Below are positions 1 to 6,476 of a stretch of 34,695 nt of DNA, piece after piece (position 1 is the stretch's first letter; each line of letters starts with the position of its first letter). Origin of the DNA: Eubacteriales bacterium (lineage in GTDB: Bacteria; Bacillota; Clostridia; Lachnospirales; Lachnospiraceae); NCBI GenBank assembly GCA_030524175.1, contig JAUNHC010000051.1, forward strand, positions 1 through 34,695, given 5' to 3'. The notes beneath the pieces were generated by a model. It searched no databases. It had not been told where the DNA came from and was given only the letters and a program-made list of their open reading frames with translations. Made by a program: the position numbers and the translations under genes.

Positions 1-46
1 TTGGGGTTCTCCCCAAAGTGCGTTTGGATATCCAAACGCTATGCTT
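1..46. other. Pair of perfect palindromes, oriT-like
   Basis: Two adjacent inverted repeats are visible. Positions 1-16 form a 6-bp stem (TTGGGG / CCCCAA) with a TTCT loop. Positions 20-39 are a perfect 20-bp palindrome centred on GGATATCC. They sit at the downstream end of the minus-strand genes. Such back-to-back hairpins are common at transfer origins and mobilization-gene leaders of Firmicute elements. The relaxase needed to support this is outside the window, so a transcription terminator is the main alternative. Confidence 0.35.
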
Positions 47-134
47 GCAAAACCAGTCGCAGTCTCTGCTTTGGCCGCTTTTGTAGAACAAGTATCTCTA
101 ATTGCTCCGTATCCTCTGATAGAAGCCTACCCAT
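39..134 (-). CDS. Small ORF, 31 aa, unknown
   Basis: The ATG overlaps the end of the preceding gene (its stop lies at 127-129), so the two could be translationally coupled. The stop codon runs into the 20-bp palindrome at 20-39. The predicted peptide is short and basic in its second half (QKRPKQRLRLVLQA). There is no clear ribosome binding site beyond the coding end of the upstream gene. The reasons to list it are its position between a gene and an oriT-like structure and the tight spacing. It could equally be a chance ORF. Confidence 0.25.
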   Translation of the reverse strand: MGRLLSEDTEQLEILVLQKRPKQRLRLVLQA

Positions 135-459
135 TCCATTCTGTTTCCTTTATCTTAATCAATCCATCTAATGTTGTGCAGATGATGTGAAGCCTGTCCG
201 CCATGCTGATCTCTGCATTCATAGTCCCGGACACCTCTTTTCCACACACCACCACCATCCGGCACCTTTTCAAAATCAGGTGGGACATCTTCGTCTGGTC
301 CTGCTGTTCTTCTGCTACACTGTCATCCAAAAATGGCGCAAACGCATACTGCGGGCAGACCGGGACATACCCCAGTTCATAAATCTTCCGGCAGTATTTC
401 TGCATCTTTGCCCGGTTCTCGTCCGTAGGGCAGCATACATATGCCAATGCCTGTTCCAT
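127..459 (-). CDS. DUF4406/DUF7768-like small protein
   Basis: This 110-residue protein begins MEQALAYVCCPTDEN. Its pattern (short beta-strand YVCCP, then a helix with a conserved Asn-Arg, later PVCPQYAFAPFLDD and VVVCGKEVSGTM) resembles DUF4406/DUF7768 proteins, which are distant relatives of the nucleoside 2-deoxyribosyltransferase fold and common on phages and conjugative elements. A start at 459 is chosen because AAAGGAGG lies six bases upstream; the open frame extends seven codons further to 480 without a better site. It is the last gene of the minus-strand run before the oriT-like palindromes, 82 bases after the methyltransferase gene. Enzymatic activity is not established for this group, and I infer none. 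Confidence 0.6.
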   Translation of the reverse strand: MEQALAYVCCPTDENRAKMQKYCRKIYELGYVPVCPQYAFAPFLDDSVAEEQQDQTKMSHLILKRCRMVVVCGKEVSGTMNAEISMADRLHIICTTLDGLIKIKETEWNG

Positions 460-541
460 CCGGCACCTCCTTTCCTGCATCCACCTGGATGCATCCGTTT
501 CTGATCTCCTGATCGCAAAGCATCCATGAGGATGCCTTGCT

Positions 542-1354
542 TCACACCGTCGGCTCTGGCTGCTCCCTGGCAGCCGCCTCTAAAGCAAACGTTACCCGAT
601 CCGTACCCAACTTATAATACACATCGGTCACCTCGATCCCTACTGCCTCGTACCCTTCCTCCACTGCGGCAAGAATCGTTGTCCCCGCCCCGGCAAACGG
701 ATCCAGGATCCTGCCGCCTGGTTCGCAGATCTGGATCACATCTTTCATCAGCTGGAGGGGCTTTTCTGTCACATGGATCCGGTTCTGGGGATTCCCATAG
801 CGGAACACTCCGGGCAGGCAGGATACCGGTCGGCTCACCGGCATCGGGCCGTTGCTCCCCCATACGATATATTCCGCCTGCTGGCGAAAACGGCCTTTCT
901 GCGGGCGGGAATTCCCTTTATCCCACACAGCCGTCCCACGCCAGATCCATCCTGCCCACTGCAGGGCATCTGTAATCGATGGGTACTGCCTCCAGTCAAT
1001 AAACAGGCAGATCGGCGCACCCTTTTTGCAAGCTTTCCTGGCATCATACAGCCATTCTGCCATCCAATGGGTCCAGGAACGCTGATCCTTGTTGTCTCCG
1101 TCAAAGTCCGGCAGTGCATTCTCCGCTTTCATGCTGCTGTACTTCTGATTTGTGGTCCGGTTGCGTTCATTCTGCTTAGTGCCTCCAGAAGCATACGGCG
1201 GATCTGTGACCAGGGCGTCAAAAATCCCCGGTCGGAATGCCTGCACAAGCTGCAGCGTATCTCCATGCAGGATACGCCAGCGCTCGCCGCCGACCGCTTC
1301 CACCGGGGCTGTTCCCTCCCTCAGTAAGTTTTCCAGTTGCAGGGTGTTCTCCAT
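542..1354 (-). CDS. DNA adenine/cytosine-N4 methyltransferase (beta class)
   Basis: This is a SAM-dependent DNA modification methylase. The catalytic motif IV DPPY is at residues 51-54 (ALVTDPPY), and the SAM-binding motif I FAGAGTT is near residue 218 (ILDPFAGAGTT). That order, with motif IV before motif I, defines the beta group of N6-adenine or N4-cytosine methyltransferases. At 270 residues it is typical for a small solitary methylase. The start at 1354 follows GAAAGGA with eight bases spacing; the frame is open to 1375 and overlaps the preceding gene. No restriction endonuclease is next to it, so it is probably an orphan methylase protecting the element from host restriction or marking its DNA. 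The element also encodes a SAM synthetase three genes upstream. Recognition sequence is unknown. Confidence 0.9.
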   Translation of the reverse strand: MENTLQLENLLREGTAPVEAVGGERWRILHGDTLQLVQAFRPGIFDALVTDPPYASGGTKQNERNRTTNQKYSSMKAENALPDFDGDNKDQRSWTHWMAEWLYDARKACKKGAPICLFIDWRQYPSITDALQWAGWIWRGTAVWDKGNSRPQKGRFRQQAEYIVWGSNGPMPVSRPVSCLPGVFRYGNPQNRIHVTEKPLQLMKDVIQICEPGGRILDPFAGAGTTILAAVEEGYEAVGIEVTDVYYKLGTDRVTFALEAAAREQPEPTV

Positions 1355-1371
1355 AGGCATCATCCTTTCCT

Positions 1372-1977
1372 TCATCGTTCTTTGTCATTCTTCTTGTTGC
1401 CTCTTGCGATATTCCGCTTCGGCGGTTCCAAGTCCCGCTGTTTTACCAAAATCCCCCGTTTTCCACTCTCAATAAGGATCATGTCCTGCGTTGGATTTAC
1501 CAAGGTTTCTCCCGGCAGAATATGGTCATTGATCACAAACCAACCGCAGACAGTTCCATAGATATGGCTGCTTCTCCCTATCACAGGCGCTTCCCCAGTC
1601 TCTGCTTTCTGGACCACTGCCTCTCCAGCCGCACGTGCATTTTCCTTTAATTCCCCACTTAATATGCAGCTATGCCCTTCTGCCTTTGCATACTCAAACA
1701 GCCTGGCGTCACCCCCAACCAATGCAGAATCCCTGGCCACCGTTCTGTCATACATTCTTCCATCTTTTGTGACCACCGCTTCTTCACAGCTGATTGCTTC
1801 ATCGTAGATCCATGAGGTTCCTTCCTGGGACAGATTTTCTTCTGACTGCACATATCCTCCCAGCATCCCCGGTTCTACCTGCTCATTTACCTTGCAAAGC
1901 GCCCGGATCCGATGCAGCCATGGGTATTTCGGATGGGAAATGTCGGTAATCTCATATTTTTTCTGGTTCATCTGCAT
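1372..1977 (-). CDS. Beta-helix (hexapeptide-like) accessory protein, 201 aa
   Basis: I do not recognise a biochemical function. After a short N-terminus (YEITDI) the protein contains LGGYVQSEENLSQEG, then TSWIYDEAI and alternating short hydrophobic turns (AVVTKDGRMYDRTVARDSALVGG). This resembles phage proteins with left-handed parallel beta-helix repeats that share a 'GDLGGFV..NLS..G..WV..DA' signature. The C-terminal half of the 330-residue protein at 15,923-16,915 is clearly its paralogue, sharing the LGGYVQ, NLSQ, GTSWIY and LVNP blocks in the same order. The start at 1977 follows AAAGGA. It overlaps the following methyltransferase frame region and the preceding 91-residue gene, so it is part of a tight operon. 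A structural or decoy role is possible but unproven. Confidence 0.7.
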   Translation of the reverse strand: MQMNQKKYEITDISHPKYPWLHRIRALCKVNEQVEPGMLGGYVQSEENLSQEGTSWIYDEAISCEEAVVTKDGRMYDRTVARDSALVGGDARLFEYAKAEGHSCILSGELKENARAAGEAVVQKAETGEAPVIGRSSHIYGTVCGWFVINDHILPGETLVNPTQDMILIESGKRGILVKQRDLEPPKRNIARGNKKNDKER

Positions 1978-2243
1978 GGGGTTCCTTTCTCTGATTTTCT
2001 TCCCGTTTTCTTTTTCTCCTGTTTTGGCGTACTGAATTCTGTTTCCACATACTCGCTAATGATCCCCAGTGCCTTATAATACTGGTCGGATTTTTCCACC
2101 CGCCTGACCATCTCGTCTGCTTCTTTTTTCTGCCCATGCCTCAAAAGCAGCTTCCTGGCGTCTCCCATAATGGAAAAAATATTTCCATCATGCCCTGCCA
2201 GATTCAGTTTCGGACGAAAGACCGCTTTTTCATCCTGTTCCAT
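1968..2243 (-). CDS. Small element-associated protein, 91 aa
   Basis: No function is assigned. The protein has a short N-terminus, the block AGHDGNIFSIMGDARKLL, then a charged helix (GQKKEADEMVRRVEKSDQYYKAL) followed by ISEYVETE and a lysine-rich tail. Proteins of this shape recur in Firmicute conjugative elements next to primase-like genes. The helix is amphipathic and could pair as a coiled coil. The gene starts 9 bases after the primase-like gene stops and overlaps the next gene by 10 bases, so it is co-transcribed and probably coupled. The start is near an AGAGG motif 12 bases upstream, a weak site consistent with coupling. Confidence 0.65.
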   Translation of the reverse strand: MEQDEKAVFRPKLNLAGHDGNIFSIMGDARKLLLRHGQKKEADEMVRRVEKSDQYYKALGIISEYVETEFSTPKQEKKKTGRKSEKGTPCR

Positions 2244-2252
2244 CCTAATCGC

Positions 2253-3218
2253 CTACCTCTCCGGTGCTTTCTGCACCCTGTTCTTTTCTTCCTTCTTCCG
2301 TTTTGCGAGATCTGCATAGTCGGCCCCTTCTATTTGCGGCAGATTTGCAATCACCCGGTACTTCTTTTCATAGAATTTCTGGATATTGGAACACGCCCAC
2401 CGACCGGCGAAATCGTTATCTGTACAGATTTCGATCTCCTCAATCTCCGGATGGCGGGAAAGAAACGCTTCCAGCGCAGGCGGCTGTTTCATTTCCCGGC
2501 GGGCTTCCCCTTCCTTCGGTGCGCTGATCCCGCCCAGTTCCAGCCGGTACCGGTCCGGCCTTCCGCCCTCCAAAGACATATGAGCCAGGGCGTCAATACA
2601 CGCTTCGTAAACCGTCACCCGCCTGCTGACGGTCTGAGGCGGCACACAAAACGCATAGGCTTTTTCACTTCCCGCCTGTTCGATCTTGAAAGCTCTCCCT
2701 CCATTGTCATAGATCCCACGAAGAAAAGCGTATCGGGCTTTCCCACTTTCATCCCGGCCCACAAACACCGCATTATGGTAAGGGCTACTCTCATAAAGAA
2801 TCCCCTGCCGCAGACAGTACCGGATAACACTTTCACTGATCCCACGCCCGGATAGATACTGCAAGATCCTCCGGTTATTTCCATTGGGCTTCGGCAGCAC
2901 AAACGGTTTCTTTTCCGGCATGGGCAACTCCTGGGTAAAAGAAACAAACGCCCTCTCTTTAAGAAGGTTCACCGCTTCCATAAACCGGTATCCGTCCACC
3001 TCTATCAGGAAACGCAAGGCGCTGACCCCTCCAATATCCCTGGATTTCCAATGCCATTTGCTGTTCCTTTCATTAATCTTGAAGCTGTCATGGTCTGCCA
3101 GTTCCCATTCCCCAGCCGTCCTGGTTTTCTTCAGGCGGTCCGGCTGGCATTCCCTTAAATAATCATAAGCCCGGATCTGTTTGATCTCCCGGATCTGTTC
3201 TTCTGTGACCCAGGGCAT
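2253..3218 (-). CDS. DUF3991/Toprim primase-like protein
   Basis: This 321-residue protein has the layout of element-encoded primase-like proteins. An N-terminal part (VTEEQIREIKQIRAYDYLR) leads to a DUF3991 block near residues 50-125 (WHWKSRDIGGVSALRFL ... FMEAVNLL). A Toprim-like domain follows at about residues 200-290, with the acidic motifs YEACIDALA and EICTDNDFAG that would supply the glutamate and Asp-x-Asp metal ligands. No CHC2 zinc finger is evident, so it may depend on another primase or act in DNA end processing. The ATG at 3218 overlaps the metK stop codon (TGATG), so the two are translationally coupled. The codon at 3221 is TTG and less likely as a start. The expected role is in replication or transfer of the element's DNA. 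Confidence 0.8.
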   Translation of the reverse strand: MPWVTEEQIREIKQIRAYDYLRECQPDRLKKTRTAGEWELADHDSFKINERNSKWHWKSRDIGGVSALRFLIEVDGYRFMEAVNLLKERAFVSFTQELPMPEKKPFVLPKPNGNNRRILQYLSGRGISESVIRYCLRQGILYESSPYHNAVFVGRDESGKARYAFLRGIYDNGGRAFKIEQAGSEKAYAFCVPPQTVSRRVTVYEACIDALAHMSLEGGRPDRYRLELGGISAPKEGEARREMKQPPALEAFLSRHPEIEEIEICTDNDFAGRWACSNIQKFYEKKYRVIANLPQIEGADYADLAKRKKEEKNRVQKAPER

Positions 3219-4378
3219 CAAAGAATGGTATTCCGCAGGGCTTCCACTTGATCAGTCCGCTCCCACGGGAATTCCTTTCTTCCAAAATGCCCGTAAACAG
3301 CGGTCTGCTTAAAGATCGGCCGCTTCAGGCGCAGCGTTTCCATGATCTGGCCCGGCGTTAAGCCAAACACCAGCGGGATCGCTGCCGCAAGGCAGTCATC
3401 CGCACAGGCCGTCCCCGTCCCAAAGGTATCCACCTGTACCATGACAGGCTGCGCCACGCCGATGGCATAAGCAAGGGACACCTGGCAACGGCTGGCAAGA
3501 CCGGCAGCTACCATGTTCTTTGCAATATACCGGGCCATATAAGCGCCGGAACGGTCTACCTTGGAACAGTCCTTTCCAGAAAAAGCGCCTCCCCCATGCG
3601 GTACCATGCTGCCATAGGTATCCACCATCAGCTTGCGTCCGGTCACCCCGGTATCTGCATCCATCCCTCCGCAGACAAACCGCCCTGACGGATTGATATA
3701 GACTGCCGTCTCATCATCTGGAGGAAGCAGGCGCAGCGCTGGCGACAACACCTTATTTTTGATCTCCTGCTCCAGCTTCTTCCTATTTTTGTCTGCCATA
3801 TGCTGGCAGGATACCACCACGCTGTCCAGACGGACAGGGTATCCATCTTCATATTCTACGGTCACCTGTGCTTTCCCGTCCGGCAAGATCCCCTCAATGA
3901 AATGGCTCCGCCTGCTTGCTGTCAGTTCCCGGACAATCCGGTGTGCCAATACGACAGGCATCGGAAGCAGCTGGGGTGTTTCATTGCAGGCATACCCGAT
4001 CATGATCCCTTGGTCTCCAGCCCCTTTTTCCCAGCCTTCCTGATTGGAGGGAAGCCCGCTTCTCTTTTCCCTAGAACAGTCCACTGCCTTTGCGATATCC
4101 GGACTCTGTTTATGGATCAGGGCGTCCATCTGGATGTGTTCCGTAGAATATCCCACATCGGAAAGCACCTTTTCCATAATCGCAAGGACAGACGGCTCAT
4201 AAACACTGGTGATCTCCCCAGCCGCCAGAAGCGTTCCTTTTGTCGCCAGCACCTCGCAGGCCACCCTGGCTTCCGGGTCAAATTTCAGACAAGCGTCCAG
4301 AATGCTGTCTGCGATCAGATCACAGAGCTTATCCGGATGTCCTTCCGTTACAGATTCTGCTGTATAAAATCGTTTCAT
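3218..4378 (-). CDS. metK: S-adenosylmethionine synthetase
   Basis: The enzyme makes S-adenosylmethionine from methionine and ATP. It is full length (386 residues) and starts MKRFYTAESVTEGHPDK, where the TEGHPDK loop is the ATP-binding signature. GAGDQGIMIGYA (near residue 115) and GGGAFSGKDCSKVDRSGAY (near residue 245) are the other family signatures, so the active site looks intact. The ATG at 4378 follows AAAGGCAGG; the frame is open to 4429, but those codons cross the leader hairpin. A terminator-like stem at 4400-4436 lies in the leader. It is unusual for metK to sit inside a mobile element; here it precedes a primase-like gene by coupled translation and shares the run with a DNA methyltransferase. 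A broken copy of its leader and start lies at 18,245-18,345. Confidence 0.95.
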   Translation of the reverse strand: MKRFYTAESVTEGHPDKLCDLIADSILDACLKFDPEARVACEVLATKGTLLAAGEITSVYEPSVLAIMEKVLSDVGYSTEHIQMDALIHKQSPDIAKAVDCSREKRSGLPSNQEGWEKGAGDQGIMIGYACNETPQLLPMPVVLAHRIVRELTASRRSHFIEGILPDGKAQVTVEYEDGYPVRLDSVVVSCQHMADKNRKKLEQEIKNKVLSPALRLLPPDDETAVYINPSGRFVCGGMDADTGVTGRKLMVDTYGSMVPHGGGAFSGKDCSKVDRSGAYMARYIAKNMVAAGLASRCQVSLAYAIGVAQPVMVQVDTFGTGTACADDCLAAAIPLVFGLTPGQIMETLRLKRPIFKQTAVYGHFGRKEFPWERTDQVEALRNTIL

Positions 4379-4399
4379 AAATACCTGCCTTTCTCGAAC

Positions 4400-4436
4400 A
4401 AAAAAGCAGGATACATCCTTTTTGGACATATCCTGC
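4400..4436 (-). terminator. Terminator/attenuator-like hairpin in the metK leader
   Basis: On the minus strand a 13-bp stem runs from GCAGGATATGTCC through an AAAAA loop to GGATGTATCCTGC, with two G-U wobbles and no mismatch. Six U follow immediately. This is an intrinsic terminator by form, placed about 20 bases before the metK ribosome binding site, so it could end transcription from the toxin-antitoxin genes or act as an attenuator of metK. The same stem is kept, with consistent base-pair changes, in the broken copy at 18,313-18,345. No known SAM riboswitch fold was recognised upstream. Confidence 0.7.
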
Positions 4437-4525
4437 CTAAGTTTTCATCTACTCTATTCAATTTTTCAAATCATCCTGTCTGGTAATCCAGAACTATATG
4501 CATCGCCTGGTTTTCATCCTATCGG

Positions 4526-4876
4526 TTATGTTGGATAGGTATAGTTTTTTGTTTTTCCCAGTATTTTCCTCCAGTTCCGCTGTTCCCGCAATACCCGAAG
4601 AACATGGACTTCTCTTTGCTCCTCCAGCATAATGTAAAAAATAACAGAGGGCGGGAATGGCTTTTTATGGATCTCATAATTCCGGTACAGGATTCTGGTT
4701 TTGGGAAATCCTCCGCCTATGTAACCAAGCTGCTCCATTTCCTTTTTGATATCCTCCTGGAAACGGTCAGCCCGGTTTTTTCCAAATTCGGCCTCGATGT
4801 AATCAGAAATATCGGTCACATCATAGATGGCTTCCCATGTTAAGATCACCTTATACTCTTGCATTCCTTCTGGCAT
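4526..4876 (-). CDS. RelE/ParE-family toxin
   Basis: The protein is 116 residues, or 112 if it starts at the internal ATG at 4864 (MQEYKVILTWEA). It shows the RelE/ParE pattern: beta-strand YKVILTWEAIYDV, helical segment DYIEAEFGKNRADRFQEDI, a glycine-rich turn GGGFPKTRILYRNYEI, and C-terminal strands VIFYIMLEEQREVHVLRVL. Such proteins are either mRNA interferases (RelE) or gyrase poisons (ParE), and residues alone do not settle which. The start overlaps the end of the antitoxin gene, the usual order of antitoxin first. The pair probably stabilizes the element in its host. The start at 4876 versus 4864 is uncertain because GGA lies too close to the second ATG. Confidence 0.8.
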   Translation of the reverse strand: MPEGMQEYKVILTWEAIYDVTDISDYIEAEFGKNRADRFQEDIKKEMEQLGYIGGGFPKTRILYRNYEIHKKPFPPSVIFYIMLEEQREVHVLRVLREQRNWRKILGKTKNYTYPT

Positions 4877-5021
4877 CCCGCAATTCTGTGATTTTTTTGA
4901 AGGCTTCCTCTAAGGGTAATTCCCGTCCGGCCTCCATGTCATCGATTCCTCTATCCAGCATATGCAGGAAAGATTCTTTTTTGTGCGTTTTTTCTGCCTG
5001 TCTGCCTTTTGTCAGTTCCAT
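4851..5021 (-). CDS. Antitoxin of the RelE/ParE pair
   Basis: This 56-residue acidic and basic mixed protein begins MELTKGRQAEKTHKKES, continues with FLHMLDRGIDDMEAGRELPLEEAFKKITELRD, and ends in a basic tail. The 'LDRGIDDMEAGRELPLEEA' section resembles toxin-wrapping C-terminal parts of RelB/Phd-type antitoxins. The start at 5021 is supported by GGAGGG seven bases upstream, and the frame is open to 5051. The gene precedes and overlaps the toxin gene by 26 bases. A plausible promoter lies at 5081-5109, so the pair may be autoregulated, as is usual for these modules. Confidence 0.7.
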   Translation of the reverse strand: MELTKGRQAEKTHKKESFLHMLDRGIDDMEAGRELPLEEAFKKITELRDARRNARV

Positions 5022-5080
5022 ATCATCCCTCCATCCATAGGACTTCATCACTGTCTACAAGCTCCGCAATTCTTACTCCT

Positions 5081-5109
5081 AGTCTACCACAGAACCGCAG
5101 TTTCTACAA
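5081..5109 (-). promoter_or_regulatory. Possible promoter of the toxin-antitoxin pair
   Basis: On the minus strand TTGTAG (5104-5109) and TAGACT (5081-5086) are separated by exactly 17 bases. The match to consensus is partial (3 of 6 and 4 of 6), but the place, about 60 bases before the antitoxin start and after the sortase stop, is right. Confidence 0.35.
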
Positions 5110-5141
5110 GAATAGTATTCGCAGCTGATTTTTTTAAGACT

Positions 5142-5945
5142 TCATTCCCGAACAGCGATCACCAGATTTCTTGCCCCACTCCATTCATACGAACAGGTCA
5201 CCAAAGTCAAAACCTGATCCGCCTCATCGATATCGAAAGTTTCCCCATTGTCAAACAGTTCCAATCTTTTTGCCTGCCGCACATACTCTGCCAGGCCATC
5301 TGGCTCCGGAAAGAATGCCTGCTGGAACGGGAACACAGACACATCTGTTTTTAGGACTGCCGTCACCCGGTAAACCGCCACCCCATCTAAGGTCTGGAAA
5401 TAGACCAATGGATGTGCCTGGCAGTATTCTTTCTCTGCATACCGGTCCAGGTTCCCGAACATCACACCGCTGTTCATATTATGACCATAAACGACAAGGT
5501 TCTCTCCTTCCCGAACATCACAGTCCCATTGTAAGAAGAGGCTTCCGTTCACGTCCGGTTCCCCTTGGTAATTCCGATGGATATAATACTCCGGTTCCTC
5601 TGCACTGCTCTGAAGGACAGGGTAATCGATCCCCGTTTCCGGGATCATCAGCCAGCCCTGGATGTCTGGATACTGTTCCTGTAAAGACACAAGATCAACA
5701 AGCGGGGAAAGAGAGCCTTTTTTCCCAGCTGGTTTTTCTTTCCGTGCTAAAGGATCCGGGAGATCCTCTCCCGGAAAATCCTCTTTGATTTTCTCCACCA
5801 TCTTCCGGTTTGCTTCCGGCACAGCTACCAGATGATCATATAGGATTCCTGCACTGATTCCCAAAATCAGCAAAAGACCAAGCACAGACAACCGGTACAT
5901 CCAAGACCCTTTATCGCTCCTTCCCTTCTTTTTTCTTTCCCGCAT
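5142..5945 (-). CDS. srtB: Class B sortase
   Basis: This membrane-anchored transpeptidase cleaves a sorting signal and joins the protein to cell wall or to a neighbouring subunit. A basic N-terminus precedes one membrane segment near residues 19-38 (LSVLGLLLILGISAGIL). The catalytic histidine is in VVYGHNM (near residue 153), the cysteine in LVTCSYEW (near 252) and the arginine in ARNLVIAVRE (near 261). The spacing between His and Cys and the 267-residue length fit class B. The coding start overlaps the cyclotransferase gene by 35 bases; an alternative ATG at 5900 has a better ribosome site (AAAGGG, six bases). Its likely substrate is the giant SpaA protein two genes upstream. Confidence 0.92.
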   Translation of the reverse strand: MRERKKKGRSDKGSWMYRLSVLGLLLILGISAGILYDHLVAVPEANRKMVEKIKEDFPGEDLPDPLARKEKPAGKKGSLSPLVDLVSLQEQYPDIQGWLMIPETGIDYPVLQSSAEEPEYYIHRNYQGEPDVNGSLFLQWDCDVREGENLVVYGHNMNSGVMFGNLDRYAEKEYCQAHPLVYFQTLDGVAVYRVTAVLKTDVSVFPFQQAFFPEPDGLAEYVRQAKRLELFDNGETFDIDEADQVLTLVTCSYEWSGARNLVIAVRE

Positions 5946-6405
5946 TCCTTGCTTTCACTTCCTTTTGCGTCTGATAAACGGCTTCCATGACAGGCGTTAT
6001 AGAAAGGTTATTCTGTTCACAGCCTTCCAAAATCCCATTCAGATAAAATCCGGATGGGATTGCCGGAAAATCCTTATAAGGTTCCTTCATCACATAAACC
6101 ATAACCGCATAACTCTTTCCATCCTTTCCGGTGACATCATGCAGCTCTTTTCCATATAAATGGGGATATCCCTCATACCGGTCCAGGCGTCTCTCACAGT
6201 CCCCAGTGATCAGCCACATCACCCCATCCACATGGCTTCCTTTCTCCGGCAGAATCGTTGCTACCCCGCTGTTGGGATTCCGGCCGCCAAATGCCAGCCG
6301 GTAATTTTCCAACCGGACATTCTGGACAACCTTGGCATCCGGACACCGGAATTCCATTTGTCCTAAGTTCATGTTGCTGCCATAAGCAAAATACAGCATT
6401 TCCAT
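5911..6405 (-). CDS. Gamma-glutamylcyclotransferase-like protein (AIG2/GGCT fold)
   Basis: GGCT-fold enzymes release 5-oxoproline from gamma-glutamyl amines or peptides. The protein has 164 residues. The substrate-loop motif YFAYGSNMN is at residues 5-13, and the expected catalytic glutamate is in DRYEGYP near residue 80. Other family features are CPDAKVVQNVRLENYRLAF and the strand GVMWLITGDC. The C-terminal tail is lysine-rich and extends the usual 110-150-residue fold. GGAGG lies ten bases before the ATG. It sits 71 bases after the giant surface protein and overlaps the sortase gene, and the amidoligase is just upstream of the surface protein. This context points to removal or editing of glutamyl-type bonds made by the amidoligase rather than glutathione turnover. 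That role is inferred. Confidence 0.85.
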   Translation of the reverse strand: MEMLYFAYGSNMNLGQMEFRCPDAKVVQNVRLENYRLAFGGRNPNSGVATILPEKGSHVDGVMWLITGDCERRLDRYEGYPHLYGKELHDVTGKDGKSYAVMVYVMKEPYKDFPAIPSGFYLNGILEGCEQNNLSITPVMEAVYQTQKEVKARNAGKKKEGKER

Positions 6406-6436
6406 CTACCACTCACCTCCTTCCCATGGAAAGGGC

Positions 6437-6460
6437 GGAACCTGCGTTACGGCAGGCTCC
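6437..6460 (-). promoter_or_regulatory. Intercistronic hairpin between surface protein and cyclotransferase
   Basis: The minus strand reads GGAGCCTGC, loop CGTAAC, GCAGGTTCC: a 9-bp stem with one G-U pair. Only GCCCTTTCC follows, so it is a poor terminator. It may act as a partial terminator or an mRNA stability element that lowers expression of the two downstream enzymes relative to the giant structural protein. Confidence 0.5.
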
Positions 6461-6476
6461 CCCTTCCATATGGTTC

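Noticed and set aside
4437-4525. SAM-I, SAM-II or SMK-type riboswitch upstream of metK
   Set aside because: No conserved core of these classes was recognised in the 90 bases between the toxin gene and the terminator-like stem. Only the stem itself is supported.
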